Source: Planctomycetaceae bacterium
Lineage (GTDB): Bacteria > Planctomycetota > MHYJ01 > SBBU01
DNA length: 12,878 nucleotides
Direction: 5' to 3'
Assembly: GCA_005239585.1 (NCBI GenBank)
Contig: SBBU01000260.1
Span: forward strand, 1-12,878
Below are positions 6,607-12,878 of this stretch, in pieces. The notes beneath the pieces are model-generated. The model had not been told where the DNA came from. It ran no database searches and saw only the letters and a list, made by a program, of their open reading frames with translations. Made by a program: the position numbers and the translations under genes. Positions within the stretch are counted from its first letter, which is position 1. Each line of letters begins with the position of its first letter.

Positions 6607-7455
6607 TTAGGCGATTATCTGTTTGAATTTAAAGGTGATATATGAAATAGTCATAAAAATAAAAGCGTACGCTGCCGGTACAATAATGTGTATTGGGACG
6701 TGCATTCCACCCTCACTCAATGGGTATTTTAATATTTTTGGGTCCCACCTTGCTGTAACTGTGCCCACTGAAAAATCACGTAATGTTTCATAAGCATAGC
6801 CAATATAGTAGTTAAAGAAGAAAAGTTGAGTGCTCTCTCTAACCATTCTTACAGCAATTGAAAGAACCACAAGGAATATTAAACCTGTGGCAACTGCATA
6901 TCCTGAGTTGTTTATCATGTTTGATATGGCAACTCCTAGCAAGGCCAGACAAAGAAATGATACAAAACTCATCAGTATTGCCAGCCCAAAATGAAAAGAC
7001 ATTTCCTGAGCACTAGACCTTATCTGAAAGCTTTCGTCAGCCCAGATATTTCCCATCTCTCCTGTAACAGTTGCAAAAAAGAAGCTCGACCATATAACGG
7101 CAAAATAAAACATGCACGCTATAATTATTGCCGTCATTACCTTGGCAAAATAAAGATTAGTCCTCGTGACAGGCCTTGTCAGTAAATTCTTAATAGTACC
7201 CCTGTCAAACTCACCTGCGAAAAGCATGCACGAGAAAGCAACTATTATATAGCCTGCCAATGGTAGACCGAGCTGACAGCCATAGCTAAAGACAAGCAAG
7301 GAAGGAAGCATATTAAAATCCTTTTCTGTATAGGGGTTGACATATTTTAGATTGAGATAAGTAAATAAGGGGGTCAATATTATAAGGATGGCTAAAAATA
7401 CATATAGAAGCGGATTAAGGAAGACCTTGAGCAGCTCTGATCGTAATGCCTTCAT
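6607..7455 (-). CDS. ABC-2 type transporter permease, last gene of operon
   Basis: This 282-residue inner-membrane permease probably pairs with the ATPase encoded immediately upstream (7452-8372). Six hydrophobic segments lie near residues 13-33, 63-83, 104-127, 155-178, 186-205 and 256-275. Between the second and third is FAGEFDRGTIKNLLTRPVTR (79-98), the amphipathic coupling-helix motif of NatB/BcrB-like ABC-2 permeases that contacts the ATPase. A loop of about 50 residues near 206-255 should face outward. The start ATG overlaps the ATPase stop as ATGA with no Shine-Dalgarno site, which implies translational coupling. Efflux of a small molecule, peptide or lipid is typical of the family, but the substrate is unknown. 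No clear terminator follows; 44 bp separate it from the nuclease gene. Confidence 0.9.
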   Translation of the reverse strand: MKALRSELLKVFLNPLLYVFLAILIILTPLFTYLNLKYVNPYTEKDFNMLPSLLVFSYGCQLGLPLAGYIIVAFSCMLFAGEFDRGTIKNLLTRPVTRTNLYFAKVMTAIIIACMFYFAVIWSSFFFATVTGEMGNIWADESFQIRSSAQEMSFHFGLAILMSFVSFLCLALLGVAISNMINNSGYAVATGLIFLVVLSIAVRMVRESTQLFFFNYYIGYAYETLRDFSVGTVTARWDPKILKYPLSEGGMHVPIHIIVPAAYAFIFMTISYITFKFKQIIA

Positions 7456-8372
7456 TTAAGATCTGTGAGTTGAGGACGAGTTTCTTCCTTCTGCGCCAAC
7501 AGAAAAAAGTCCTCAAGAGAAAGCCGTGAAGGAACAAGTTCACCCACTTCAACACCACTTTGAACTAAATCACGATTAAGCCTTGTAAAGTCATGGCTAG
7601 AGACCTTAACACGTATCCTCCCTTCATTAAGTTTAAACTCTTTTACATAATCGAGCTTTGAAATTACTTCTTGTGCCCTATCTATAGGATTTGCCTTGAT
7701 ATTACAACCTGTAATCGTTCGCTCAAGAAACTTATCCACGTCACCTTGAATAATCATCTTTCCTTTGACAATAATGCCTACGCGATTGCAGGTTATCTCA
7801 ATCTCATGCAGTAAGTGACTTGATATTAAAAAAGTAATCCCATTTTTATTTAGATCCTTAATGAGATTTCTTATATCGATCACGCCCTGTGGGTCAAGAC
7901 CATTAGTAGGTTCATCAAGAATTACAAAGGACGGTTCAGCTAAAAGAGCCATTGCAATTCCAAGCCGCTGTCGCATACCCTGTGAAAACGTACCGACACG
8001 CCCCTTATGATCGAGTCCTACGCACCTGAGAATCTCTTTAATTCTTGAACGTGGTGTCTTTTTTGATAATAGCCGCAATATTTCAAGGTTCTCCTCTGAT
8101 GAAAGATGAGGGTAGTAAGCAGGCTGCTCTACAAGTGCGCCTATATTTGCCATTATATTCACATAATCTTGAGTTAAGTGCTTCCCAAATATAAACACCT
8201 TTCCTGAGGACGGTCTTATAAGATGTAAAATCATACGAATAGTTGTCGTTTTCCCCGCTCCGTTTAACCCAAGAAACCCGTATATATCACCTTCTTTTAC
8301 TTCCATATCAAGAGATTTTACAACACACCTGCTACCAAAATATTTAGTGAGCCCCTCTATCTTGAGAATCAT
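7452..8372 (-). CDS. ABC-2 transporter ATP-binding protein (second in operon)
   Basis: This 306-residue ATPase should energise the permease encoded directly downstream. Walker A GLNGAGKT (35-42) has Leu where Pro is usual. Gln83 in VEQPAYYPHLSSEENL is the Q-loop, and this stretch is typical of the BcrA/NatA group. The signature is FSQGMRQR (129-136), a normal variant of LSGGQ for this group. Walker B FVILDE (149-154) carries the catalytic Glu, GLDPQG is the D-loop, and His186 is the switch. The C-terminal region of about 90 residues (215-306) is the usual extension ending in SLEDFFLLAQ. It overlaps both neighbours by 4 bp. It differs clearly from the ATPase at 11562-12422, so the operon encodes two distinct ATPases rather than a recent duplicate. 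Confidence 0.94.
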   Translation of the reverse strand: MILKIEGLTKYFGSRCVVKSLDMEVKEGDIYGFLGLNGAGKTTTIRMILHLIRPSSGKVFIFGKHLTQDYVNIMANIGALVEQPAYYPHLSSEENLEILRLLSKKTPRSRIKEILRCVGLDHKGRVGTFSQGMRQRLGIAMALLAEPSFVILDEPTNGLDPQGVIDIRNLIKDLNKNGITFLISSHLLHEIEITCNRVGIIVKGKMIIQGDVDKFLERTITGCNIKANPIDRAQEVISKLDYVKEFKLNEGRIRVKVSSHDFTRLNRDLVQSGVEVGELVPSRLSLEDFFLLAQKEETRPQLTDLK

Positions 8373-10018
8373 TTTATTGATACAAGTTTAATTTTATAGG
8401 GTGTGCGTTGAGCTGAATCTATCCTGAGAAAGTATGAACCAACCTCATTTGGTTTGAATGTAATTAATTCACCCCTAGTCTCTTTGATTTCCTTTGAAAA
8501 CATCTCTTTTCCGTCCTCATCATTTATAATGCGAATCTTAAGATGAGATCGAACTGGCATTTCAAGCTCGAAAGCAATTTCAGATAATCTGCTTGCTTTC
8601 GTAGAAGTTCCAAGATAAAGAACCTCATTATGATCAGCTCTCGCTGTCAAGACAATTTCTTTAATGCTTGGAAGGTCATAGGAATATCTTACGGGTTTTA
8701 TTTTGTAACCGCTTGACTTGCTGTCAGATTCTATCTTCATTTGATAACCGCCTATAGCGGGGACCTTGAATACAATTTGCTTGGCTGTTTTCCCAACAAT
8801 TTCCTTGGTCAGAACTGTCATGCCACTTTCAGAATTCACCAAGGCGATTTTTAGCACTGGACTGTCAAGATTTTCTACATTTACGAGTATATCATAGAGT
8901 TTTTTATCTTCGACAGAAGAGCCGAGGTAGAAATAATCCACATCATCGGCCTCGGGCCCTATATTAGCCTCAATTTCTTTCTTGTCAGAAATATTTATAG
9001 AATATTCAGGGTGGTCGTTAAATTCATTCAGATCTTTTGATGCCTCGATTTTAAACTCCGATACCTTTCCTAAAAGAAATTGCTCATCATAGTGAGGGGT
9101 TTTCTTGAGCAACCTGCCTCCCTCGCGAATGAACTGGTCTTTTGGAAGATCTATGATCTTAGATAGCTCTTCATAAAGTTCAGCATATTGGTTAAGGTGT
9201 ACAAGATCGTGCTGTTTGGCAATATAGAGGGATTTTTGAGCAGCAAGCTTAAGCCAGTACTTTGCATCTGCATTTTTCCCGGTGAACCAAAGGTATACTC
9301 CATATCTGTAATACTGCTGCCTTATAGATTGATCGTTAGCGCTTTGTGTCACATACAAGTGGAACTGACTCACTGCTTGTTTATCAGGCAGCCTGTTTAG
9401 CTCTTCATTTGATCTCTCGAAAAATTCGGCGCCAACTTCAAAAACGCTCTTATTCTCTTTATAATCTCGCTGTAGTTTTTTCTGCAGTTCAGTATCTTTT
9501 ACAAAGTGCTCTACAAAACTGCGATTAATGGTCCCCCCCTGCGGCACTGCTTTGAACCATAGCATAAAGCCTATGTCATGTGCCAAAACAGGGCTATGGG
9601 GATTAATTGCCAATCCCTCAAGGAGCTTAAGGATAGCACTTCGCTCCCATGTTTCGTATCTCTTTTGAGGATCTCGCTCATCTGGGGCAACGTCAAAAAA
9701 GATTGACTGTGCAAGAGAGGACCAGACCGCCTCATTGCGTGGCTGGAGTATCGTAATAAAATCTATCATTTCTTTTGCCAAGAAGAACCTGCGCTCGTCT
9801 TTTGCTTTATCTACGCTGATCCACAGCCCGTTTATCACAATGGATCTCAATGGCCCCATAAAAAGAGATGACAAATACATTGGCAAAAGCGAGCTCGCTG
9901 GGACCCTAGAAATTCTAGTATGCATCTCTTCCTTCTTTTTTTCAGGACTAACCTCTAATAAAAAATGCTGAATACCAATTATCACAAGCAGGAGAATAAT
10001 AATTAATACTACTTTCAT
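8369..10018 (-). CDS. Membrane-anchored helical protein with duplicated C-terminal beta domain
   Basis: This 549-residue protein has no assigned function. One hydrophobic segment at residues 3-19 anchors it, and the following PEKKKEE makes the orientation ambiguous. Residues of about 45-315 are mainly helical and TPR-like. NGLWISVDKAKDERRFFLA, ITILQPRNEAVW, ERSAILKLLEGLAINP and AHDIGFMLWFKA fit a pattern I recall from uncharacterised planctomycete proteins encoded next to ABC-2 exporters. Residues 347-446 and 453-549 are two copies of a beta-rich domain, with aligned KEI, YLGSS/YLGTS, LKI, GGY/GSY and YKIK. Such repeats suggest an extracytoplasmic binding or scaffolding module, which is inference. 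The gene sits in the middle of the operon with ATGA overlaps on both sides, so it is probably a partner of one or both exporters. There is no lipobox and no catalytic motif. Confidence 0.85.
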   Translation of the reverse strand: MKVVLIIILLLVIIGIQHFLLEVSPEKKKEEMHTRISRVPASSLLPMYLSSLFMGPLRSIVINGLWISVDKAKDERRFFLAKEMIDFITILQPRNEAVWSSLAQSIFFDVAPDERDPQKRYETWERSAILKLLEGLAINPHSPVLAHDIGFMLWFKAVPQGGTINRSFVEHFVKDTELQKKLQRDYKENKSVFEVGAEFFERSNEELNRLPDKQAVSQFHLYVTQSANDQSIRQQYYRYGVYLWFTGKNADAKYWLKLAAQKSLYIAKQHDLVHLNQYAELYEELSKIIDLPKDQFIREGGRLLKKTPHYDEQFLLGKVSEFKIEASKDLNEFNDHPEYSINISDKKEIEANIGPEADDVDYFYLGSSVEDKKLYDILVNVENLDSPVLKIALVNSESGMTVLTKEIVGKTAKQIVFKVPAIGGYQMKIESDSKSSGYKIKPVRYSYDLPSIKEIVLTARADHNEVLYLGTSTKASRLSEIAFELEMPVRSHLKIRIINDEDGKEMFSKEIKETRGELITFKPNEVGSYFLRIDSAQRTPYKIKLVSIK

Positions 10019-11565
10019 GCGGAAAAGTCTCTTAATGTAATAAATATAGAAGCCAGAATAAGAACCGGCAAGACTCTAAGCATGACCTCCATAAAACCAT
10101 CTATAATGTCATCTCCCTTAATTGCGATATCTTCCAAGAAAAATCGAGTCGGATCAATCTTTCCAAAATCCGGGAAAATCTGAAGGGCAATATAATTCAC
10201 TGCTGAAGTAACCTGAAGCATCCAAACAGGCATACCATATGGCGAGGACCCCTGTTTTCCTCCAGCCTCGATTTGGTACTTTTTAATCTCTCTTTCCACA
10301 TCAAAGCTGCTCTCTTGGATGAAACTGTGCAAGTTACATATGAGAAACACCAGCGTTGCTAGCATTATACTCGTAGTTGCGTGAAAAAGGGTTGTCCCTG
10401 CAAGGCAAATCGCTAACACTAGCACAGCCTGGAAGAATACTAAGATCGTTCCCTTGAAAAAATTAAAGGCAAACGGCTCTGAAGAGAGTCTAATAAGACA
10501 CGAATCATTAGTTAATTCTATCCTTGTTAAAGGATCAGTTCTCAAGATCTCGACTCTAAGTTTATCCTCCTTTACTGAGCCAATCGGGATGTTAATTGTT
10601 TTATTTTCGTTGTTTAGCAGGTGCTCTTCTAAAACTCGACCCTGAAATTTAACACTAATCTTCGTTGAATAAGAAAATTGATCTGTTTCATGACTAATCT
10701 GCATTTTTAGTTTTATTGCTGGTGGATTAGGAGGCACTTTTTCAAAGATATAAATCACGTGAGGATTGCCCTTCCCTCCTATAAAAAAACTGGATGGTAA
10801 GGTCTTGTTAAGAACACAAGATTCGCCAGTAAGAAAAACTTTCGACTTTGTATCTGTTCTTGCCATACCGATGCTGAGTTTATTATCTATTATAAACTCT
10901 GGAGGAATCTCTATGATCTTGCTCTCATTATTTTGAAAATGTTCTTCTAAAATATGATCATGCACCTTAAGTCTCAGTTTTGTAGAAGCGTATGATTGAT
11001 CCGTTTCGTGTCCAATCTCCACCTTAACTTTTAATGCCGATGTTTCAGGGGTAACGTTTTTAAAATTATAAAACACAAAGGCATTGCCCTGGCCTTCTAA
11101 CACTATTATTGGTCTTTTTGCCTCTCTCTCATGCATCGATAAAAGGGGAGGAAAGCCGTCACCATAGACCAATTTCAAGACATAAATGAATATTAAACTT
11201 GCTATACACATCAGCATGAGAGAAATAAAAGCCACTACACTGAACCCCACAAGCTTTCCCAACACCACGGCCATCTTATAGACTGGTTTTGAGACGAGAT
11301 TGTGTATACGCCTTTTTTCTATATCTTGAGGAAGCGAAAAACCGGTAACAAAGATCGCAAGTATCGCCGAAAGGAGAACCATTGTGCGTATGGCCCAAAG
11401 CTCCAACAGCCGTAGTCTAGATTCAGAATCTACCGAATGAAAAAAAACAGAAGACCCAAGTAGCGCTATTGCAAAGATACCCACAATAAGAAATGTCTTT
11501 TTTCTGTAGACCTCCTTGATACTCAGAGCTGCCAATGCAATTACCTGATTGGAGAATAATTTCAT
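10015..11565 (-). CDS. Large ABC-2 permease with duplicated extracytoplasmic domain
   Basis: This 516-residue permease is nearly twice the usual ABC-2 size. Hydrophobic segments lie near residues 24-42, 60-80, 101-131, 369-394, 397-412 and 491-510. SLPQDIEKRRIHNLVSKPV (77-95) is the cytoplasmic coupling element between the second and third. Residues of about 134-368, between the third and fourth segments, form an insert predicted to face outward. It is made of two tandem copies offset by exactly 106 residues without gaps (157-252 and 263-358), sharing HETDQ, LEEH, NNE, RTD and SC; I count about 41 identities in 96. Residues of about 413-490 form a further loop with a weakly hydrophobic stretch. 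The permease should pair with the ATPase upstream (11562-12422), and its start overlaps that gene by 4 bp. The substrate is unknown. Confidence 0.9.
   Translation of the reverse strand: MKLFSNQVIALAALSIKEVYRKKTFLIVGIFAIALLGSSVFFHSVDSESRLRLLELWAIRTMVLLSAILAIFVTGFSLPQDIEKRRIHNLVSKPVYKMAVVLGKLVGFSVVAFISLMLMCIASLIFIYVLKLVYGDGFPPLLSMHEREAKRPIIVLEGQGNAFVFYNFKNVTPETSALKVKVEIGHETDQSYASTKLRLKVHDHILEEHFQNNESKIIEIPPEFIIDNKLSIGMARTDTKSKVFLTGESCVLNKTLPSSFFIGGKGNPHVIYIFEKVPPNPPAIKLKMQISHETDQFSYSTKISVKFQGRVLEEHLLNNENKTINIPIGSVKEDKLRVEILRTDPLTRIELTNDSCLIRLSSEPFAFNFFKGTILVFFQAVLVLAICLAGTTLFHATTSIMLATLVFLICNLHSFIQESSFDVEREIKKYQIEAGGKQGSSPYGMPVWMLQVTSAVNYIALQIFPDFGKIDPTRFFLEDIAIKGDDIIDGFMEVMLRVLPVLILASIFITLRDFSA
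10492..11097 (-). repeat. Tandem domain duplication inside the large permease gene
   Basis: Codons 157-252 and 263-358 of the permease encode two copies of one domain at a constant offset of 106 codons (318 bp). The protein copies are roughly 43% identical by hand count without any gap. The DNA of the matching motifs has diverged, including at synonymous sites, so the duplication is old and is not an assembly artefact. Confidence 0.85.
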
Positions 11566-12422
11566 TTGTCGCCCCGTTTCTCACTCTCTTTGATCGTTTT
11601 GAGGAACATCGATTCGAGATTTTCCAGGGTATAATCGCAAGAAACAATACTAGCGCCCTCTCTTGTGATCAAGTCTTTTATCTTGCCAAGTGTCTCATCG
11701 TTAGTATTAGCAAGCTGTAGTGTTATAAAGTCCCTATTTACAAGGAGGTCCTTCACCCTCCCATATTTTCTTAGAACTCCCTCATGCAAGATCGCTATCC
11801 TGTCGCAGATATCCTGGACATCTGCAAGGAGATGACTTGATAAAACAATTGTTTTTCCCTGTTTCTTTAGATTTATAATCAGATCTTTGAGCTGTCTTGA
11901 AGAAATGGGATCTAGCCCGCTTGTTGGTTCATCCAGAAAAAGAAGATCTGGATCATTTATAAGTGACTGGGCAAAGCTTACCCGTCGCATCATACCTTTT
12001 GAATATTCTTTTACCGAGCGTTTGCGAGCAGCATGCAAACCAAACATCTCAATGAGTTCATCTATCTTCTTCTTTCTTTGCCGTTTAGGTATACCGAAGA
12101 GCTTCCCAAATATATCTAAAGTTTCATCTGCATTCAGGAATCCATAAAGATATGATTCTTCTGGCAAAAAGCCAATCCTTGCCTTTACAGCTACGTCTGT
12201 CGGAGATTTACCCAAGACACGTGCCTGACCAGTTGAAGGGAAGATGAGTCCTAAAAGTAGTTTCATGGTTGTGGTTTTGCCAGACCCGTTTGGTCCCAAG
12301 AGACCGAAAATTTCCCCCCGATAGACCTCAACGTTCAAGTCCGTAAGGGCCTTGACCCTCACCTTGCCGAAAAAATCCTTATATACCTTTGAAAGGTTAA
12401 CAGTCTCGATTATCTTTTCCAT
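11562..12422 (-). CDS. ABC-2 transporter ATP-binding protein (first in operon)
   Basis: This 286-residue ATPase is the partner of the large permease downstream. Walker A is GPNGSGKT (43-50). The Q-loop region reads GFLPEESYLYGFLNADETL (84-102), with Glu where other ABC proteins have Gln, as is common in this exporter group. The signature is YSKGMMRR (140-147), Walker B is LLFLDE (160-165) with the catalytic Glu, GLDPIS is the D-loop, and His197 is the switch. All catalytic positions are present. It heads the five-gene operon. No Shine-Dalgarno site precedes ATG 12420-12422 and I see no convincing promoter in the 80 bp after rpsU. It may therefore depend on an atypical promoter or on readthrough of the rpsU terminator. 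It overlaps the permease gene by 4 bp. Confidence 0.94.
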   Translation of the reverse strand: MEKIIETVNLSKVYKDFFGKVRVKALTDLNVEVYRGEIFGLLGPNGSGKTTTMKLLLGLIFPSTGQARVLGKSPTDVAVKARIGFLPEESYLYGFLNADETLDIFGKLFGIPKRQRKKKIDELIEMFGLHAARKRSVKEYSKGMMRRVSFAQSLINDPDLLFLDEPTSGLDPISSRQLKDLIINLKKQGKTIVLSSHLLADVQDICDRIAILHEGVLRKYGRVKDLLVNRDFITLQLANTNDETLGKIKDLITREGASIVSCDYTLENLESMFLKTIKESEKRGDK

Positions 12423-12456
12423 GTTTTAAATCTTTAAAAACCAAAGGAGTGAATAA

Positions 12457-12484
12457 GCCACGCGGCCTTTGAAAGCCCCGTGGC
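12457..12484 (-). terminator. Probable terminator or attenuator after rpsU
   Basis: GCCACG (12457-12462) pairs with CGTGGC (12479-12484). After one C/C mismatch the stem continues with GGC/GCC (12464-12466 and 12475-12477) around an 8-nt loop. On the minus strand it is followed by TTATTCACTCCTTTGG, only moderately T-rich. It lies 18 bp beyond the rpsU stop and ahead of the ABC operon, so leaky termination could link their expression. Confidence 0.65.
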
Positions 12485-12502
12485 ATCCTAAACCTGCTGC
12501 AA

Positions 12503-12727
12503 TTAATTAATCTTTCTCTGATCTATTCGTATAAAAAACTTTTTGTCCTGTTTTACATTCTTTCTCTCATTCTGCCTTCTCTTGCGGCGTTTTATCTCGC
12601 TGGGTTTCTCATAAAACTCCTTGCGTTTAACATCCCGATGCATTCCTTCTCTTTCAACAGCCTTGCGAAGGCGACGAACGAGCATGTCTATCGATTCTCC
12701 AGCTCTAACCTTGACTTTTACAGACAT
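12503..12727 (-). CDS. rpsU: 30S ribosomal protein S21
   Basis: S21 is a small basic protein of the 30S subunit that lies near the 3' end of 16S rRNA and helps initiation. The 74 residues show the family pattern: VKVRAGESIDMLVRRLRKAVEREG, then the strongly conserved RKEFYEKPSE and a Lys/Arg-rich helical tail. The tail runs to residue 74, slightly longer than the 71 of E. coli. The start ATG 12725-12727 has no Shine-Dalgarno sequence. A near-consensus promoter ends 9 nt before it, so the message should be almost leaderless. That is notable for a protein that acts at the anti-Shine-Dalgarno end of 16S rRNA. The gene has its own downstream hairpin and is probably a single-gene transcript. Confidence 0.96.
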   Translation of the reverse strand: MSVKVKVRAGESIDMLVRRLRKAVEREGMHRDVKRKEFYEKPSEIKRRKRRQNERKNVKQDKKFFIRIDQRKIN

Positions 12728-12736
12728 CGAAAAGTG

Positions 12737-12764
12737 ATTATATTCCCATATCCGCCAAAGTCAA
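12737..12764 (-). promoter_or_regulatory. Sigma-70 promoter giving a near-leaderless rpsU mRNA
   Basis: On the minus strand TTGACT (12759-12764, 5/6) and TATAAT (12737-12742, 6/6) are 16 nt apart. CACTTTTCG separates the -10 box from the rpsU ATG, so the leader should be about 0-3 nt. The first four downstream bases (CACT) are identical to those after the -10 box of the nuclease-family gene. Confidence 0.82.
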
Positions 12765-12775
12765 CCCTTTAGCTG

Positions 12776-12878
12776 TTACCCCAGAAATTCCTCAACTTGT
12801 TCTTCAAATTCGTTGAACCACCCAGTTTCACAAACAGCAGGTACACCTCGGGAAGCCAAGAAGGGCTTCCGAAAGGCA
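12776..12878 (-). CDS. 3' end of an unidentified gene (partial)
   Basis: A minus-strand frame is open from the window edge to TAA at 12776-12778, giving 33 residues that end WFNEFEEQVEEFLG, the look of an amphipathic C-terminal helix. The earlier part (KPFLASRGVPAVCETG) has the feel of an enzyme C-terminus, but I cannot name a family. The rpsU promoter begins 12 bp beyond its stop, which fits a real gene end. The opposite strand is also open here, so short length alone does not prove coding. A 7-bp hairpin (GGAAGCC/GGCTTCC, 12851-12870) lies inside the frame and is probably incidental. Confidence 0.5.
   Translation of the reverse strand, partial: AFRKPFLASRGVPAVCETGWFNEFEEQVEEFLG

Noticed and set aside
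7452..12422. The two ABC ATPase genes as a recent tandem duplication
   Set aside because: Their Q-loop regions (VEQPAYY against LPEESYLY), signatures and C-terminal extensions differ throughout, and their permeases are of different size and type.
12851..12870. GGAAGCC/GGCTTCC hairpin as a terminator or attachment site
   Set aside because: It lies inside a probable minus-strand coding end, has no T-run, and is only 7 bp, so it is most likely incidental.
1..12878. CRISPR arrays, insertion sequences, integrases, tRNA or rRNA genes
   Set aside because: I looked on both strands and found no regularly spaced direct repeats, no transposase or integrase motifs, and no RNA gene signatures.

Overview
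This window is AT-rich bacterial chromosome (I judge about 40% G+C by eye). The outer-membrane barrel protein implies a two-membrane cell envelope. Several proteins look like Planctomycetota families as I remember them: the RPMTHDLL-type bifunctional nuclease, the LPEE..YLY-type ABC ATPase, and a single-anchor helical protein sitting beside ABC-2 exporter genes. A Planctomycetota-like lineage with modest G+C, possibly near the anammox group, is my best guess. This rests on recalled family resemblance only and is not certain.

Layout. Positions 1-159 hold no convincing gene and end in a strong hairpin that probably terminates the next gene. A secreted protein of unknown function (160-888, minus) follows. 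A second hairpin (993-1021) then precedes an outer-membrane porin-like barrel (1041-2477, minus) and ispD of the MEP isoprenoid pathway (2506-3159, minus). A 65-bp divergent region separates ispD from aroC (chorismate synthase, plus). aroC overlaps by 4 bp an MsbA-type ABC exporter (4361-6091, plus). That pair runs convergently into a bifunctional-nuclease-family gene (6095-6562, minus).

The most striking block is 6607-12422, all on the minus strand. Five genes are joined by four identical 4-bp ATGA stop/start overlaps, in the order ABC ATPase, large ABC-2 permease, membrane-anchored helical/beta protein, second ABC ATPase, second ABC-2 permease. They look like one machine made of two exporters flanking a large anchored protein. 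Two members carry internal tandem domain duplications: a gapless 106-residue repeat in the predicted extracytoplasmic loop of the large permease, and a repeat of about 100 residues at the C-terminus of the anchored protein. No substrate can be read from the sequence.

rpsU (ribosomal protein S21) with its own terminator lies upstream of the operon. The window closes inside the 3' end of an unidentified minus-strand gene.

Expression signals are unusually legible. Three promoters match the sigma-70 consensus with exactly 16-nt spacers. The porin promoter is a perfect TTGACA/TATAAT embedded in the end of ispD, followed by a Shine-Dalgarno site that fixes the start codon. The promoters of rpsU and of the nuclease gene place the -10 box only 9 and 7 nt before ATG, so these mRNAs should be nearly leaderless; aroC may be similar. 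The two exported-protein genes have clear Shine-Dalgarno sequences, while the housekeeping genes do not.
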